Positions 1 through 5,279 of a stretch of 5,816 bases of DNA are shown here, piece by piece. Numbering within the stretch: the first letter of the stretch is position 1; each line of letters opens with the position of its first letter. The notes under the pieces were generated by a model. The model saw only the letters and a program-made list of their open reading frames with translations, made no database searches and was not told where the DNA came from. Made by a program: the position numbers and the translations under genes. The DNA is from an uncultured Spirochaetales bacterium (GTDB lineage: Bacteria; Spirochaetota; Spirochaetia; Sphaerochaetales; Sphaerochaetaceae), in NCBI GenBank assembly GCA_937902565.1, contig CALFMX010000187.1, positions 1 through 5,816 on the forward strand, in the 5' to 3' direction.

Positions 1-50
1 ATCTGTTCGAGGTTCAGATTGCTTCCATAGGCCAGATAGACTTTCTTCAT
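1..50 (-). CDS. Gamma-glutamylcyclotransferase-like (GGCT/AIG2 fold) protein, N-terminal fragment cut by window edge
   Basis: Reading the minus strand from an ATG at 50-48 gives MKKVYLAYGSNLNLEQ before the window ends. The YGSNLN stretch after a short hydrophobic strand is the signature N-terminus of the gamma-glutamylcyclotransferase/AIG2-like fold, where this loop binds the gamma-glutamyl substrate. A Shine-Dalgarno AAGGAG lies at 66-61, ten bases from the ATG, supporting a real start. Enzymes of this family release 5-oxoproline from gamma-glutamyl amines. The gene follows the amidoligase by 80 bases on the same strand. That partnership is known from phage and bacterial cassettes in which one enzyme forms and the other opens gamma-glutamyl or isopeptide linkages. 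Only 16 codons are visible, so catalytic residues further in, including the general-base glutamate, cannot be checked. Confidence 0.8.
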   Translation of the reverse strand, partial: MKKVYLAYGSNLNLEQ

Positions 51-88
51 CGTTGTTACACTCCTTCACTTGGTCTTCTACCACCCCA

Positions 89-107
89 AGGGCGGTTGTC
101 CCGCCCT
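89..107 (-). other. GC-rich hairpin between amidoligase and cyclotransferase genes
   Basis: Seven-base perfect arms AGGGCGG (89-95) and CCGCCCT (101-107) flank a five-base loop in the 80-base gap between the two minus-strand genes. On the minus-strand transcript the stem is followed by TGGGGTGG rather than a U-tract, so it is not a standard intrinsic terminator. It could be an mRNA processing or stability element, or a partial attenuator that sets the amidoligase-to-cyclotransferase ratio. A second, smaller GC stem (134-138 with 143-147, four-base loop) sits over the last codons of the amidoligase just upstream. Confidence 0.45.
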
Positions 108-130
108 CAGGTTGCAGATCCGTCGCCCCT

Positions 131-1036
131 TCAGGCGGCAACCCGCCGTCTCCATGCGGCGGATCCGGTGAGGCGCTTGGTCAGGTGCTCCCGGCAGGCT
201 TTGAACTCGTCGCCGATGAAACCGATGCGGTTGAGGTATGTGCGCATCGCAAACTTCTCGTTCTCGGCTTGGGGCTTCTTGGTGCTCGCCGAGCTTTGTG
301 AGAGCGCTTGGGTGTTCAGCGCAAGGGCAAGGACGATGTAGCTTCTGACCTCTCCGGCATGGAGGGTGCTGTTGAAACCGCGTAGCTCGACAGTTTTGTG
401 GCCGTGGAAGAAAGAGTGCAGGTTCAAGAAATGGTAGCGGCTTTCGTGGTAGTGTGCGTCCCGGTTTCCCCGGTAGCCTTCGTACCAGATGCTCTCGATC
501 TTGGCGAAGGTGGTCGGCTTGGCTCGGTTCATGGTCGCCACAAGGTGCTCGTCCATCCGCTTGCAGTACCGTGCCCGTGAAGCCTCTATGCCGAGGGCCT
601 TGTAGAACAGGTCGTTTCGGGCGTAGATGATGTTCACGAAGTTGCGGATCGAACGCGGGGTGTGCTCCTCTCCGTCGAGGTGGATGTGGATGCCGCAGGA
701 GCTGTTGGTGAAGGCACCAACCTTACGAAGTGCCCTGATCACCTCCTGCAGGTTCTCGATGTCCGCTTCGTAGGTGAGGATCGGGCTGACCAACTCGACG
801 CTGTACAGGCGCGATGCACTCTGTTTGATCCCTCGCGTCTTGGTTTCGCACCGGATGGATCCGTCGTAGGTGAACTTCCATGTGCGGCCATCGAAGGTCT
901 TCAGTTCGTAGGTGTCGTAGTAGGAGCCACCGTAGAGCAGCTCTCCACCGAGGACCGTCTGGGCAGCCAGGGCTGCGTCCTTGCGGGTGATGCCTGTCAT
1001 TTCTATTTCGATTCCGAACCGTGTTGTCTTGTCCAT
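131..1036 (-). CDS. Amidoligase family protein (glutamine-synthetase-like COOH-NH2 ligase, Amidoligase_2 type)
   Basis: Predicted ATP-dependent ligase of 301 residues that joins a carboxylate to an amine. Visible motifs, in order: FGIEIEMTG (7-15), whose two glutamates match metal-binding residues of the glutamine-synthetase-like fold; ELVSPIL (81-87); CGIHIHLD (114-121) with paired histidines; RYHFLNLHS (200-208); and TVELRGFNSTLH (215-226) with the conserved Glu and Arg. This motif order and length fit the Amidoligase_2 family found in phages and some bacteria. The natural substrate is not known for this branch. An in-frame ATG exists 16 codons upstream, but the ATG at 1036 is preferred because a GAGAGG Shine-Dalgarno lies at 1050-1045 with an eight-base spacer, and homologous sequence begins there. 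A cyclotransferase gene follows, implying a paired make/edit function. The C-terminus (from about 290) is short and Arg-rich. Confidence 0.88.
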   Translation of the reverse strand: MDKTTRFGIEIEMTGITRKDAALAAQTVLGGELLYGGSYYDTYELKTFDGRTWKFTYDGSIRCETKTRGIKQSASRLYSVELVSPILTYEADIENLQEVIRALRKVGAFTNSSCGIHIHLDGEEHTPRSIRNFVNIIYARNDLFYKALGIEASRARYCKRMDEHLVATMNRAKPTTFAKIESIWYEGYRGNRDAHYHESRYHFLNLHSFFHGHKTVELRGFNSTLHAGEVRSYIVLALALNTQALSQSSASTKKPQAENEKFAMRTYLNRIGFIGDEFKACREHLTKRLTGSAAWRRRVAA

Positions 1037-1094
1037 GCCGTCTACCTCTCTTTGGTGTGTTTTTCTTCGTACTGTAGTAATCACTCAAAGAGGG

Positions 1095-1132
1095 ATATAT
1101 AGCAAGTGTATATAAGCAAATAAGATACACTA
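1095..1132 (-). promoter_or_regulatory. Candidate amidoligase promoter with overlapping inverted-repeat operator
   Basis: On the minus strand an extended -10 element (TGC followed by TATATA, the hexamer at 1102-1097) lies about 60 bases upstream of the amidoligase ATG. No good -35 hexamer is present, which is tolerated when the TG extension exists. Immediately upstream, arms AGTGTAT (1106-1112) and ATACACT (1126-1132) form a perfect seven-base inverted repeat with a 13-base spacer, centred at 1119. It covers the spacer and -35 region, where a repressor would block polymerase. Promoter and operator roles are inferred from layout only. Confidence 0.4.
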
Positions 1133-1232
1133 TTTTAGTATTATGAATGGATCGAATTTTTGTTGCCTTTTTACGGACCCTGTATGACAATGCATGAGGT
1201 TCCCAACCCGGATTCCATACCAGAAACAACCT

Positions 1233-1237
1233 AGGAG
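1233..1237 (+). promoter_or_regulatory. Shine-Dalgarno AGGAG that selects a TTG start
   Basis: AGGAG lies six bases before TTG at 1244, in frame with the 249-residue plus-strand gene. The next in-frame ATG (1271) has no comparable purine-rich site. A weak sigma-70-like pair (TTGTTG at 1160-1165, 17 bases, TATGAC at 1183-1188) sits upstream and could drive transcription, but the match is poor. Confidence 0.6.
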
Positions 1238-1243
1238 ATCCTC

Positions 1244-1993
1244 TTGAGCAACACCAATTCGATATTCACGATGCATGATGTGCCTGTTTTCAGGGCACTG
1301 GACAGTATCAGCATGAAAACCTTCCAGCTCCTCATGGGCTGCGGTACGATCGACCCGGTCAATCCATCGCTCTTCGTTCTGGGCCTTGGGGGGACCGAAC
1401 ATCTGTATGAGGCTGACATGCTCGTCCTGGAGCTGAGCCCGCTATCAGTGCGAGTGATGGAGGTCGGAAAGGCAGCCCTGGGTGATCTTCCTGCCTTCGA
1501 GATGAACCTCGAGCCTCTGTTCGCCCTGATGGGACCGGCTTGTCCGTCCTTGCTGCTCTCTCCTACGATGCTGCCTCCGATGATCGTGGAGAGGCTGTAC
1601 CATCTGTACTTCCGTTCACGAAACGACGGCTGGCGGCTCCTTGAGGGTGTGAGAGGCTATCCGGGTAACCCGTTCAAACGGGTGAGAAGAGAGCTTGGGG
1701 CACGATACAATGCCTCCGGCCCATTGAAGGACCGAAGGCTGGAAAGAGATGAGGCAACGGAACTGGTATCGCAGTTGCTTGAAAAAAGGGCCGTCGATAT
1801 GGAATGGAAGACCTTCATCCTTTCATGGGGCGACGCCGCCAGCAATGCACTTGATGAGGATCCGTCGACCCTTGTCATGAGCCTTGAGGATTTCCTTTCC
1901 CTTTACGACGACCTTCAGGAAACCTGCCGTCTCAAGTGGAAAAGGCACACTAGAAGATCTTATGCCGGGGGATCTCCTCACCCGGTTTCCTGA
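1244..1993 (+). CDS. Hypothetical protein, no recognised family (plus-strand gene among phage genes)
   Basis: A 249-codon open frame starting at TTG with a well-placed AGGAG. I do not recognise the family. The first ~125 residues are hydrophobic-rich but lack a convincing membrane span or signal peptide: a Gly/Leu segment around 43-51, then a Pro/Leu/Met-rich stretch 83-115. Residues 122-175 are strongly basic (NPFKRVRRELGARY and LKDRRLERDE), which could contact nucleic acid. The remainder alternates acidic and aromatic residues (EDFLSLYDDL, 215-224), and the protein ends in a basic tail. The sampled base composition is near 58% GC, like the phage genes rather than the AT-rich gene at 2377. 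It is divergent from the amidoligase and convergent with the DUF4314 gene, overlapping the latter by 44 bases. Such lone opposite-strand genes in phages are often cargo (morons), regulators or anti-host factors; none of these is shown here. Confidence 0.62.
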   Translation: MSNTNSIFTMHDVPVFRALDSISMKTFQLLMGCGTIDPVNPSLFVLGLGGTEHLYEADMLVLELSPLSVRVMEVGKAALGDLPAFEMNLEPLFALMGPACPSLLLSPTMLPPMIVERLYHLYFRSRNDGWRLLEGVRGYPGNPFKRVRRELGARYNASGPLKDRRLERDEATELVSQLLEKRAVDMEWKTFILSWGDAASNALDEDPSTLVMSLEDFLSLYDDLQETCRLKWKRHTRRSYAGGSPHPVS

Positions 1994-2198
1994 CCATGTC
2001 GACACCCGGCACCACACCCAGTGTCGAGCCGGTCTCCCAGGCAACGTGCAAGGTCCCGATGTCGTCCACCTGGATCACGACTCCCTTGGTACCCTTGGGT
2101 GGGGCTTGCTCGTCATCCATGTGCACCAGCTCAACCGTACATCCCTTTGGGTATTGGAGTTTGAGTACCTCAATTCGTTTCTTGTTCATCTCATCCAT
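1950..2198 (-). CDS. DUF4314 family small phage protein
   Basis: An 82-residue protein beginning MDEMNKKRIEVLKLQYPKG, followed by TVELVHMDDEQAPPKGTKG (21-39) and VIQVDDIGTLHVAWETGS (41-58). The pattern of a strand with Met-Asp-Asp, then APP-GTKG, then VDD-G-L-V-W-G-S is the hallmark of DUF4314, a small beta-rich, SH3/KOW-like family common in phages and mobile elements. Its role is unknown; a small ligand- or nucleic-acid-binding barrel is only an inference. The start at 2198 has a near-ideal AAGGAGG (2212-2206) seven bases upstream, so the internal Met4 is not preferred. The stop at 1950 lies inside the end of the convergent plus-strand gene. It is separated from the lysis operon by the plus-strand metallochaperone-like gene. 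Confidence 0.85.
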   Translation of the reverse strand: MDEMNKKRIEVLKLQYPKGCTVELVHMDDEQAPPKGTKGVVIQVDDIGTLHVAWETGSTLGVVPGVDMVRKPGEEIPRHKIF

Positions 2199-2222
2199 GG
2201 TGTACCCTCCTTGTCAGGCTGC

Positions 2223-2247
2223 ATTGATCGCGTATAAATGAATCAAT
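2223..2247. promoter_or_regulatory. Inverted repeat upstream of DUF4314 (possible operator)
   Basis: Arms ATTGAT (2223-2228) and ATCAAT (2242-2247) are separated by 13 bases and centred 37 bases upstream of the DUF4314 start. The spacer contains a minus-strand TATACG (2236-2231) that could serve as a -10 element; a -35 is not convincing. The arm sequence differs from that of the repeat at 1106-1132, although both have 13-base spacers. Six-base arms in AT-rich DNA can arise by chance. The rest of the divergent region (2248-2376) holds no gene, and I found only a poor candidate promoter (TTGCCA, 18 bases, TATGGA, ending near 2343) for the plus-strand gene. Confidence 0.25.
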
Positions 2248-2376
2248 TGCAAGCGTAATTGGATCCGTTCTATCGTTGCTGGCAGTTGATTCTTTCTTGC
2301 TTACATGAAGGACTTGCCAATACCCCCTGTACAAACGTATGGATAATCTTGATACTTGAGCAATTGGAGGTAATCT

Positions 2377-2853
2377 ATGAGTACCCATAATCAAGGTTGT
2401 TGTGGACCTGACCGATCTCAGCAGAATTCAATCAGTCTGGTATGCCCATTGTGCAAAACTGAGGGAGTCCCAGTTGATAGGGAGACGGTCGAACATCTGG
2501 TACAGGAAGAATATCGGGATATTGTTACCCGTAGCCACTATGCCATCTGCATGTCACCTAGCTGTGATATGGTATATTTCGGAATTGATGGAAGCCATTT
2601 TACTAGAGATCAACTCAAGGTTCCCGTTTGGTTTAAAGATGGTGCGATACCCAAATATGCCTGCTACTGCAGCAGGGTCACTGAGGAGCAGGTCCTGGAT
2701 GCTGTTGTGAAGCACGATGCCGAAACACTTCGGGATGTCATTGAATTGACGGGGGCTATGAAGAATTCAGATTGTCTTCGCAATAACCCGTTGGGGGTAT
2801 GTTGTCATCGTGCTATTGAGGATGCAATTGCCAAAGGCAAACGCATACGGTGA
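2377..2853 (+). CDS. CopZ N-terminal-like protein: zinc-binding plus BFD-like [2Fe-2S] domains, no HMA domain
   Basis: A 158-residue cysteine-rich protein with GGAGG (2366-2370) six bases before its ATG. Residues 20-90 carry CPLC (23-26) and CMSPSCDMVYFG (58-69), the layout of the zinc site in the N-terminal domain of Archaeoglobus-type CopZ. Residues 94-152 show YACYCSRVTEEQ (94-105) and, after a helix, C133 and NPLGVCCH (137-144), matching a BFD-like [2Fe-2S] domain (C96, C98, C133 and C142 or C143 as likely ligands). In the classic family a C-terminal heavy-metal-associated (HMA) copper domain follows, and the gene sits with copper or mercury transport genes. Here the protein stops after the Fe-S domain and no metal gene is adjacent. 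Sampled 60-base lines are 38-43% GC, clearly lower than flanking genes. A redox or metal-sensing/delivery role is inferred; it may need a partner HMA protein elsewhere. Confidence 0.82.
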   Translation: MSTHNQGCCGPDRSQQNSISLVCPLCKTEGVPVDRETVEHLVQEEYRDIVTRSHYAICMSPSCDMVYFGIDGSHFTRDQLKVPVWFKDGAIPKYACYCSRVTEEQVLDAVVKHDAETLRDVIELTGAMKNSDCLRNNPLGVCCHRAIEDAIAKGKRIR

Positions 2854-2894
2854 TCCTGGGACAACGAATGCGATTTCCTGATTTGTATCTTGTC

Positions 2895-2935
2895 GAGCCA
2901 AGTTTATAAGCTACCAAGTTATTCATGGTTGGCTC
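2895..2935. repeat. Inverted repeat at the convergent junction of the cargo gene and lysis operon
   Basis: GAGCCAA (2895-2901) and TTGGCTC (2929-2935) are perfect seven-base complements around a 27-base AT-rich spacer that also holds two near-copies of CCAAGTT. The right arm overlaps the last codons of the o-spanin gene. The long loop and lack of a T-run on either strand argue against a good intrinsic terminator. It could be a weak bidirectional terminator or a trace of the insertion that brought in the AT-rich gene; chance is also possible. Confidence 0.25.
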
Positions 2936-3285
2936 AGTGTCTCCAGGATCAGATGTATCTGGCGCACGTACTGACTATAGCGGTGAGCGAAAAGCAGCAG
3001 TTCGTTCTCCCCGTAATCCAACAGCGCATCGGCATCAGCCTCTGCTATGCAATACAAACCGTTCCCGTACGACCAACTCAACGGAGGAAAGACAGGGATC
3101 GTCGGAGCCTCTGGAGCCATCGACACCAGGACCTGGCGATACGGGTCATTCTCCTCTACTGTTGGCACGCTTGTGCAGCCGGTTGAGACGATCAAGACGG
3201 CCATCAACATCACCACGCGGGGGAGGCTCGATCGTTTCAGGCGGCTCTTCTTGTTCGATGATGGTGATCTTCTGCTGTACTTCAT
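2923..3285 (-). CDS. Outer-membrane spanin-like lipoprotein (o-spanin, Rz1-like)
   Basis: A 120-residue protein that starts within the i-spanin gene in another reading frame and runs past its end, the overlapping Rz/Rz1 arrangement. It has a long, strongly basic N-region (residues 1-23), a hydrophobic core (VVMLMAVLIV, 24-33) and a lipobox ending STGC, which would make C37 the lipidated residue; Ser at -3 is less usual than Leu. The mature part has a Pro-rich segment (APEAPTIPVFPP, 58-69), typical of o-spanins, then a more folded-looking acidic/aromatic domain (70-118) with an extra Cys at 79. At 84 mature residues it is longer than lambda Rz1. GGAG at 3296-3293 lies seven bases before the ATG; Met26 has no such site. 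Predicted role: outer-membrane partner that meets the i-spanin across the periplasm to fuse membranes in the last step of lysis. Confidence 0.75.
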   Translation of the reverse strand: MKYSRRSPSSNKKSRLKRSSLPRVVMLMAVLIVSTGCTSVPTVEENDPYRQVLVSMAPEAPTIPVFPPLSWSYGNGLYCIAEADADALLDYGENELLLFAHRYSQYVRQIHLILETLSQP

Positions 3286-3436
3286 CGATCTTCTCCAATT
3301 CCTGTTCTCGTTTCTTCACCGTAAATTGGGCTTGCTGGATATCCTTTTTCAGGTCCTTGGTCTTGTGTGCCTGCAATCGTGTGATCCCCAGCAACCCAAG
3401 GATGATGAGGATCAGTATCTGCATGATTTCATTCAT
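3146..3436 (-). CDS. Inner-membrane spanin-like protein (i-spanin, Rz-like)
   Basis: Starting at ATG 3436 gives a 96-residue protein: a single N-terminal membrane segment (ILILIILGLLGI, 7-18), a charged heptad-like helix (about 25-61, with KKREQELEKIDEVQQK at 41-56), a Glu/Pro linker (EEPPETIEPPP, 63-73) and a polar tail. This TM plus periplasmic coiled-coil design is that of type-II i-spanins. The longer reading from 3517 is rejected because it would overlap the upstream gene by far more and lacks a start signal, whereas GAGAGGA precedes 3436. The start overlaps the preceding gene's stop by eight bases (ATGAATGA), suggesting reinitiation. The o-spanin begins inside this gene at 3285. No family was identified by sequence; the call rests on topology and nesting. 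Confidence 0.72.
   Translation of the reverse strand: MNEIMQILILIILGLLGITRLQAHKTKDLKKDIQQAQFTVKKREQELEKIDEVQQKITIIEQEEPPETIEPPPRGDVDGRLDRLNRLHKRANSRGE
3293..3296 (-). promoter_or_regulatory. Internal Shine-Dalgarno for the nested o-spanin
   Basis: GGAG on the minus strand, seven bases before the o-spanin ATG, lies entirely inside i-spanin codons. It allows both products to be made from one mRNA and decides the o-spanin start over Met26. Confidence 0.55.
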
Positions 3437-3740
3437 CGGCTTTCCTCTCCATGAACTTTTTGACCAGTGGTTTCCAGAACGCCATGCAGGCAGGAAGCTG
3501 CAGCAGGTAGATCGCAACCGTGTACAGGACCACCAGGTATGGCGTGGGGTTCAGGCCGCCGTCCATGCCGGTCCCCGCAACGATGCGGAATGTCACATAT
3601 CCCAGGAGCGCCGAGCAGGCGAGGGCGACCAGCTTGATCTCGTTCTCGCTTGCCCTGTCACGGCGAAGGCTTTTCTTGTAGAGCTCCATCACCAAGCCTA
3701 AAAAGGCGGCGAAGGCAAGTAATATGGCACTGAGGATCAT
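3429..3740 (-). CDS. Small membrane protein with three predicted TM segments, candidate holin
   Basis: A 103-residue very hydrophobic protein with three likely transmembrane segments (about 2-21, 36-56 and 68-90), separated by a charged loop (KKSLRRDRASENE, 22-34) and a Gly/Pro loop (56-67), and ending in a basic tail (KKFMERK). Size, three-TM topology and position immediately before the spanin genes fit a class I-type holin, which would open the inner membrane to time lysis. I do not recognise the sequence family, so holin is an inference. The start has GGGGGAG about five bases upstream. Its ATG overlaps the stop of the previous gene as ATGA, and its own stop overlaps the i-spanin start, so translation is likely coupled in both directions. 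Confidence 0.72.
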   Translation of the reverse strand: MILSAILLAFAAFLGLVMELYKKSLRRDRASENEIKLVALACSALLGYVTFRIVAGTGMDGGLNPTPYLVVLYTVAIYLLQLPACMAFWKPLVKKFMERKADE

Positions 3741-4042
3741 GTATGCTCCCCCTTGCTCCCAAGCAGCGACAGAAAGTAATCGTCCATCTTCTTCTCCTGC
3801 TCCTCACTCTCCCCGTTGATCTCATGGGTCCTCAGCGACTTGAAGATGACCTTGTCGTTCTCCAGGGCCATCACCAGTCCCATCTGGATCCTGCTGATGG
3901 TGGTCTTGATCTCCCTGAGGTCCTTGGCATAGGCCAGCCTGTCGTCGCTTTTTTTTGCAAGCCGGTTGAGCAGCCACAGGACGATGCCCCCCGAGCCGAA
4001 CAGGCATACCGAGAGAGTGGTGACGAGGGTGATCTCATCCAT
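3737..4042 (-). CDS. Small single-TM phage protein, possible lysis accessory (holin or XhlA-like)
   Basis: A 101-residue protein with one N-terminal membrane segment (about 5-26, LVTTLSVCLFGSGGIVLWLL) and then a long charged, largely helical region (27-95) containing DLREIKTTISRIQ (41-53) and an acidic ESEEQEKKMDD stretch (79-88). Short proteins with one TM and a helical tail often neighbour holins as antiholins, second holins or XhlA-like partners; I cannot assign one from sequence alone. AGGAGG lies six bases before the ATG, within the end of the methyltransferase gene, and the start overlaps the methyltransferase stop by eight bases (ATGGATGA). The stop overlaps the next gene as ATGA. Confidence 0.7.
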   Translation of the reverse strand: MDEITLVTTLSVCLFGSGGIVLWLLNRLAKKSDDRLAYAKDLREIKTTISRIQMGLVMALENDKVIFKSLRTHEINGESEEQEKKMDDYFLSLLGSKGEHT

Positions 4043-5279
4043 CCTGGGCCTCCTGGGAGGCGACTACCTCATAGGGGTAATCCAATCCGTCGCGCTGGAC
4101 GGTCACCCCTGACGTCGAGCCGGTGAGTTCGATGTAGCGCCTGACGATCACATCGCAGTACTTCTCATCCAGCTCGATGGTGGCACAGCTCCGTTCAGTC
4201 TGCTCACAGGCGACCAGGGTGCTTCCGCTGCCGCCGAACGGGTCGAGCACCAGCGTGTTGCTCATCGAGGAGTTCATGATCGGGTAGGCCAGGAGGGCCA
4301 CCGGTTTCATGGTAGGATGTTCGCCGTTCTTCTTGGGCTTGTCGAATTCCCAGATGGTCGATTCCTTGCGCCCGGTGTACCACAGGTGCTTTCCCTTCTT
4401 CTTCCATCCGAAGAGCACCGGCTCGTGCTGCCACTGATACGGCGATCGACCGAGTACCAGCGACTGCTTTTTCCAGATGCAGGTACCCGACAGGTAGAAA
4501 CCGGCCTCGCTGAATGCTTTTCTGAAGTTCAGCCCTTCGGTGTCAGCATGGAATACGTAGATGGAGGCATCGTCGGCCATGTGCTCTGCGGTGTTCGTGA
4601 AGGCATCGAGCAGGAACTGGGCGAAGGCCTCGTTTGCCATATTGTCGTTCTTGATCTTGCCGGCCGAGCCCTCGTAGTTGACGTTGTAGGGTGGGTCGGT
4701 GACCACCAGGTTCGCCTTGGACCCTGCCATGAGCAGCTCAAATGTCTCGGCCTTGGTGCTGTCACCGCATACCAGGCGGTGTCTTCCCAGTTTCCACAGA
4801 TCCCCGCTCTTGGTGATTGCGGGTTTCTCGAGCTCGGAGGCCACATCGAAGTCATCATCATGCACACCGTCGGCAAGCGAGTCCTTGAACAGGTCGTCGA
4901 TCTCTGCCGGGTCGAAGCCGGTGAGCGATACGTCGAAGTCCAGACCCTGCAGATCGGTTATGAGCAAGGCCAGCTTGTCCTTGTCCCACTCGCCGCTGAT
5001 CTTGTTCAGTGCAATGTTGAGGGCCTTCTCCTTGTCCTCGGAGAGATCCACGACCACGCACTCGAGCTCGGTGTGCCCGGCATCCCTGAGGATTTTCAAC
5101 CTCTGGTGGCCCCCTACGACCCGACTTGTGGTCCTGTTCCAGATCACCGGCTCCACATAGCCGAACTGCTCGATCGAGCGCTTGAGTTTCTCATACTCGG
5201 CATCGCCGCTCTTGAGATCTTTGCGCGGGTTGTAGTCAGCAGGCAGCAACTCATCGATGTGTTTCTGTTCAATGGTCAT
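4035..5279 (-). CDS. ParB-domain DNA methyltransferase (beta-type N6-adenine/N4-cytosine)
   Basis: A 414-residue fusion. Residues 1-135 form a ParB/Srx-type N-terminal domain (NPRK at 17-20, VVGGHQRL at 54-61, [14 protein letters not shown] at 86-99), as in many phage methylases. Residues 159-385 form the methyltransferase: catalytic motif IV DPPY at 195-198, HPTMKP at 321-326, and SAM-binding motif [10 protein letters not shown] at 346-354. The order IV before I marks the beta class; DPPY favours N6-adenine, but N4-cytosine cannot be excluded. The target site is not predictable. The ATG at 5279 is chosen over the in-frame TTG two codons earlier because GGGAG (5293-5289) is nine bases from the ATG but only three from the TTG. 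The gene overlaps metK by 11 bases and the next gene by eight. No restriction enzyme is visible, so it looks like an orphan protective or epigenetic methylase. Confidence 0.93.
   Translation of the reverse strand: MTIEQKHIDELLPADYNPRKDLKSGDAEYEKLKRSIEQFGYVEPVIWNRTTSRVVGGHQRLKILRDAGHTELECVVVDLSEDKEKALNIALNKISGEWDKDKLALLITDLQGLDFDVSLTGFDPAEIDDLFKDSLADGVHDDDFDVASELEKPAITKSGDLWKLGRHRLVCGDSTKAETFELLMAGSKANLVVTDPPYNVNYEGSAGKIKNDNMANEAFAQFLLDAFTNTAEHMADDASIYVFHADTEGLNFRKAFSEAGFYLSGTCIWKKQSLVLGRSPYQWQHEPVLFGWKKKGKHLWYTGRKESTIWEFDKPKKNGEHPTMKPVALLAYPIMNSSMSNTLVLDPFGGSGSTLVACEQTERSCATIELDEKYCDVIVRRYIELTGSTSGVTVQRDGLDYPYEVVASQEAQDG

Noticed and set aside
662..1102. A 146-codon plus-strand frame opposite the amidoligase
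   Set aside because: Antisense shadow; the amidoligase motifs occupy the other strand.
1143..1187. A 14-codon possible leader peptide (ATG at 1143) upstream of the unknown plus-strand gene
   Set aside because: No Shine-Dalgarno and no attenuator-like hairpins after it.
723..1229. A 168-codon minus-strand frame running through the amidoligase start
   Set aside because: Shadow frame of the amidoligase; Arg/His/Pro-rich translation without motifs and no ribosome site at its start.
1965..1985. CCGGG / CCCGG hairpin at the convergent junction as a terminator
   Set aside because: Five-base stem inside coding sequence of both genes with only three T residues following; too weak to call.
2828..2840. 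TTGCC / GGCAA short hairpin near the end of the CopZ-like gene
   Set aside because: Five-base stem within codons and no T-run; not a supported terminator.
3437..3517. Longer N-terminus for the i-spanin starting at 3517
   Set aside because: It would overlap the holin-like gene by about 90 bases, adds a Cys/Trp/Ser-rich stretch that is a shadow of that gene, and lacks the ribosome site seen before 3436.
2925..3701. A 258-codon plus-strand open frame opposite the spanin and membrane-protein genes
   Set aside because: Low-complexity Ser/Arg/Cys-rich translation with no plausible domain, antisense to four genes whose starts and overlaps agree with each other.
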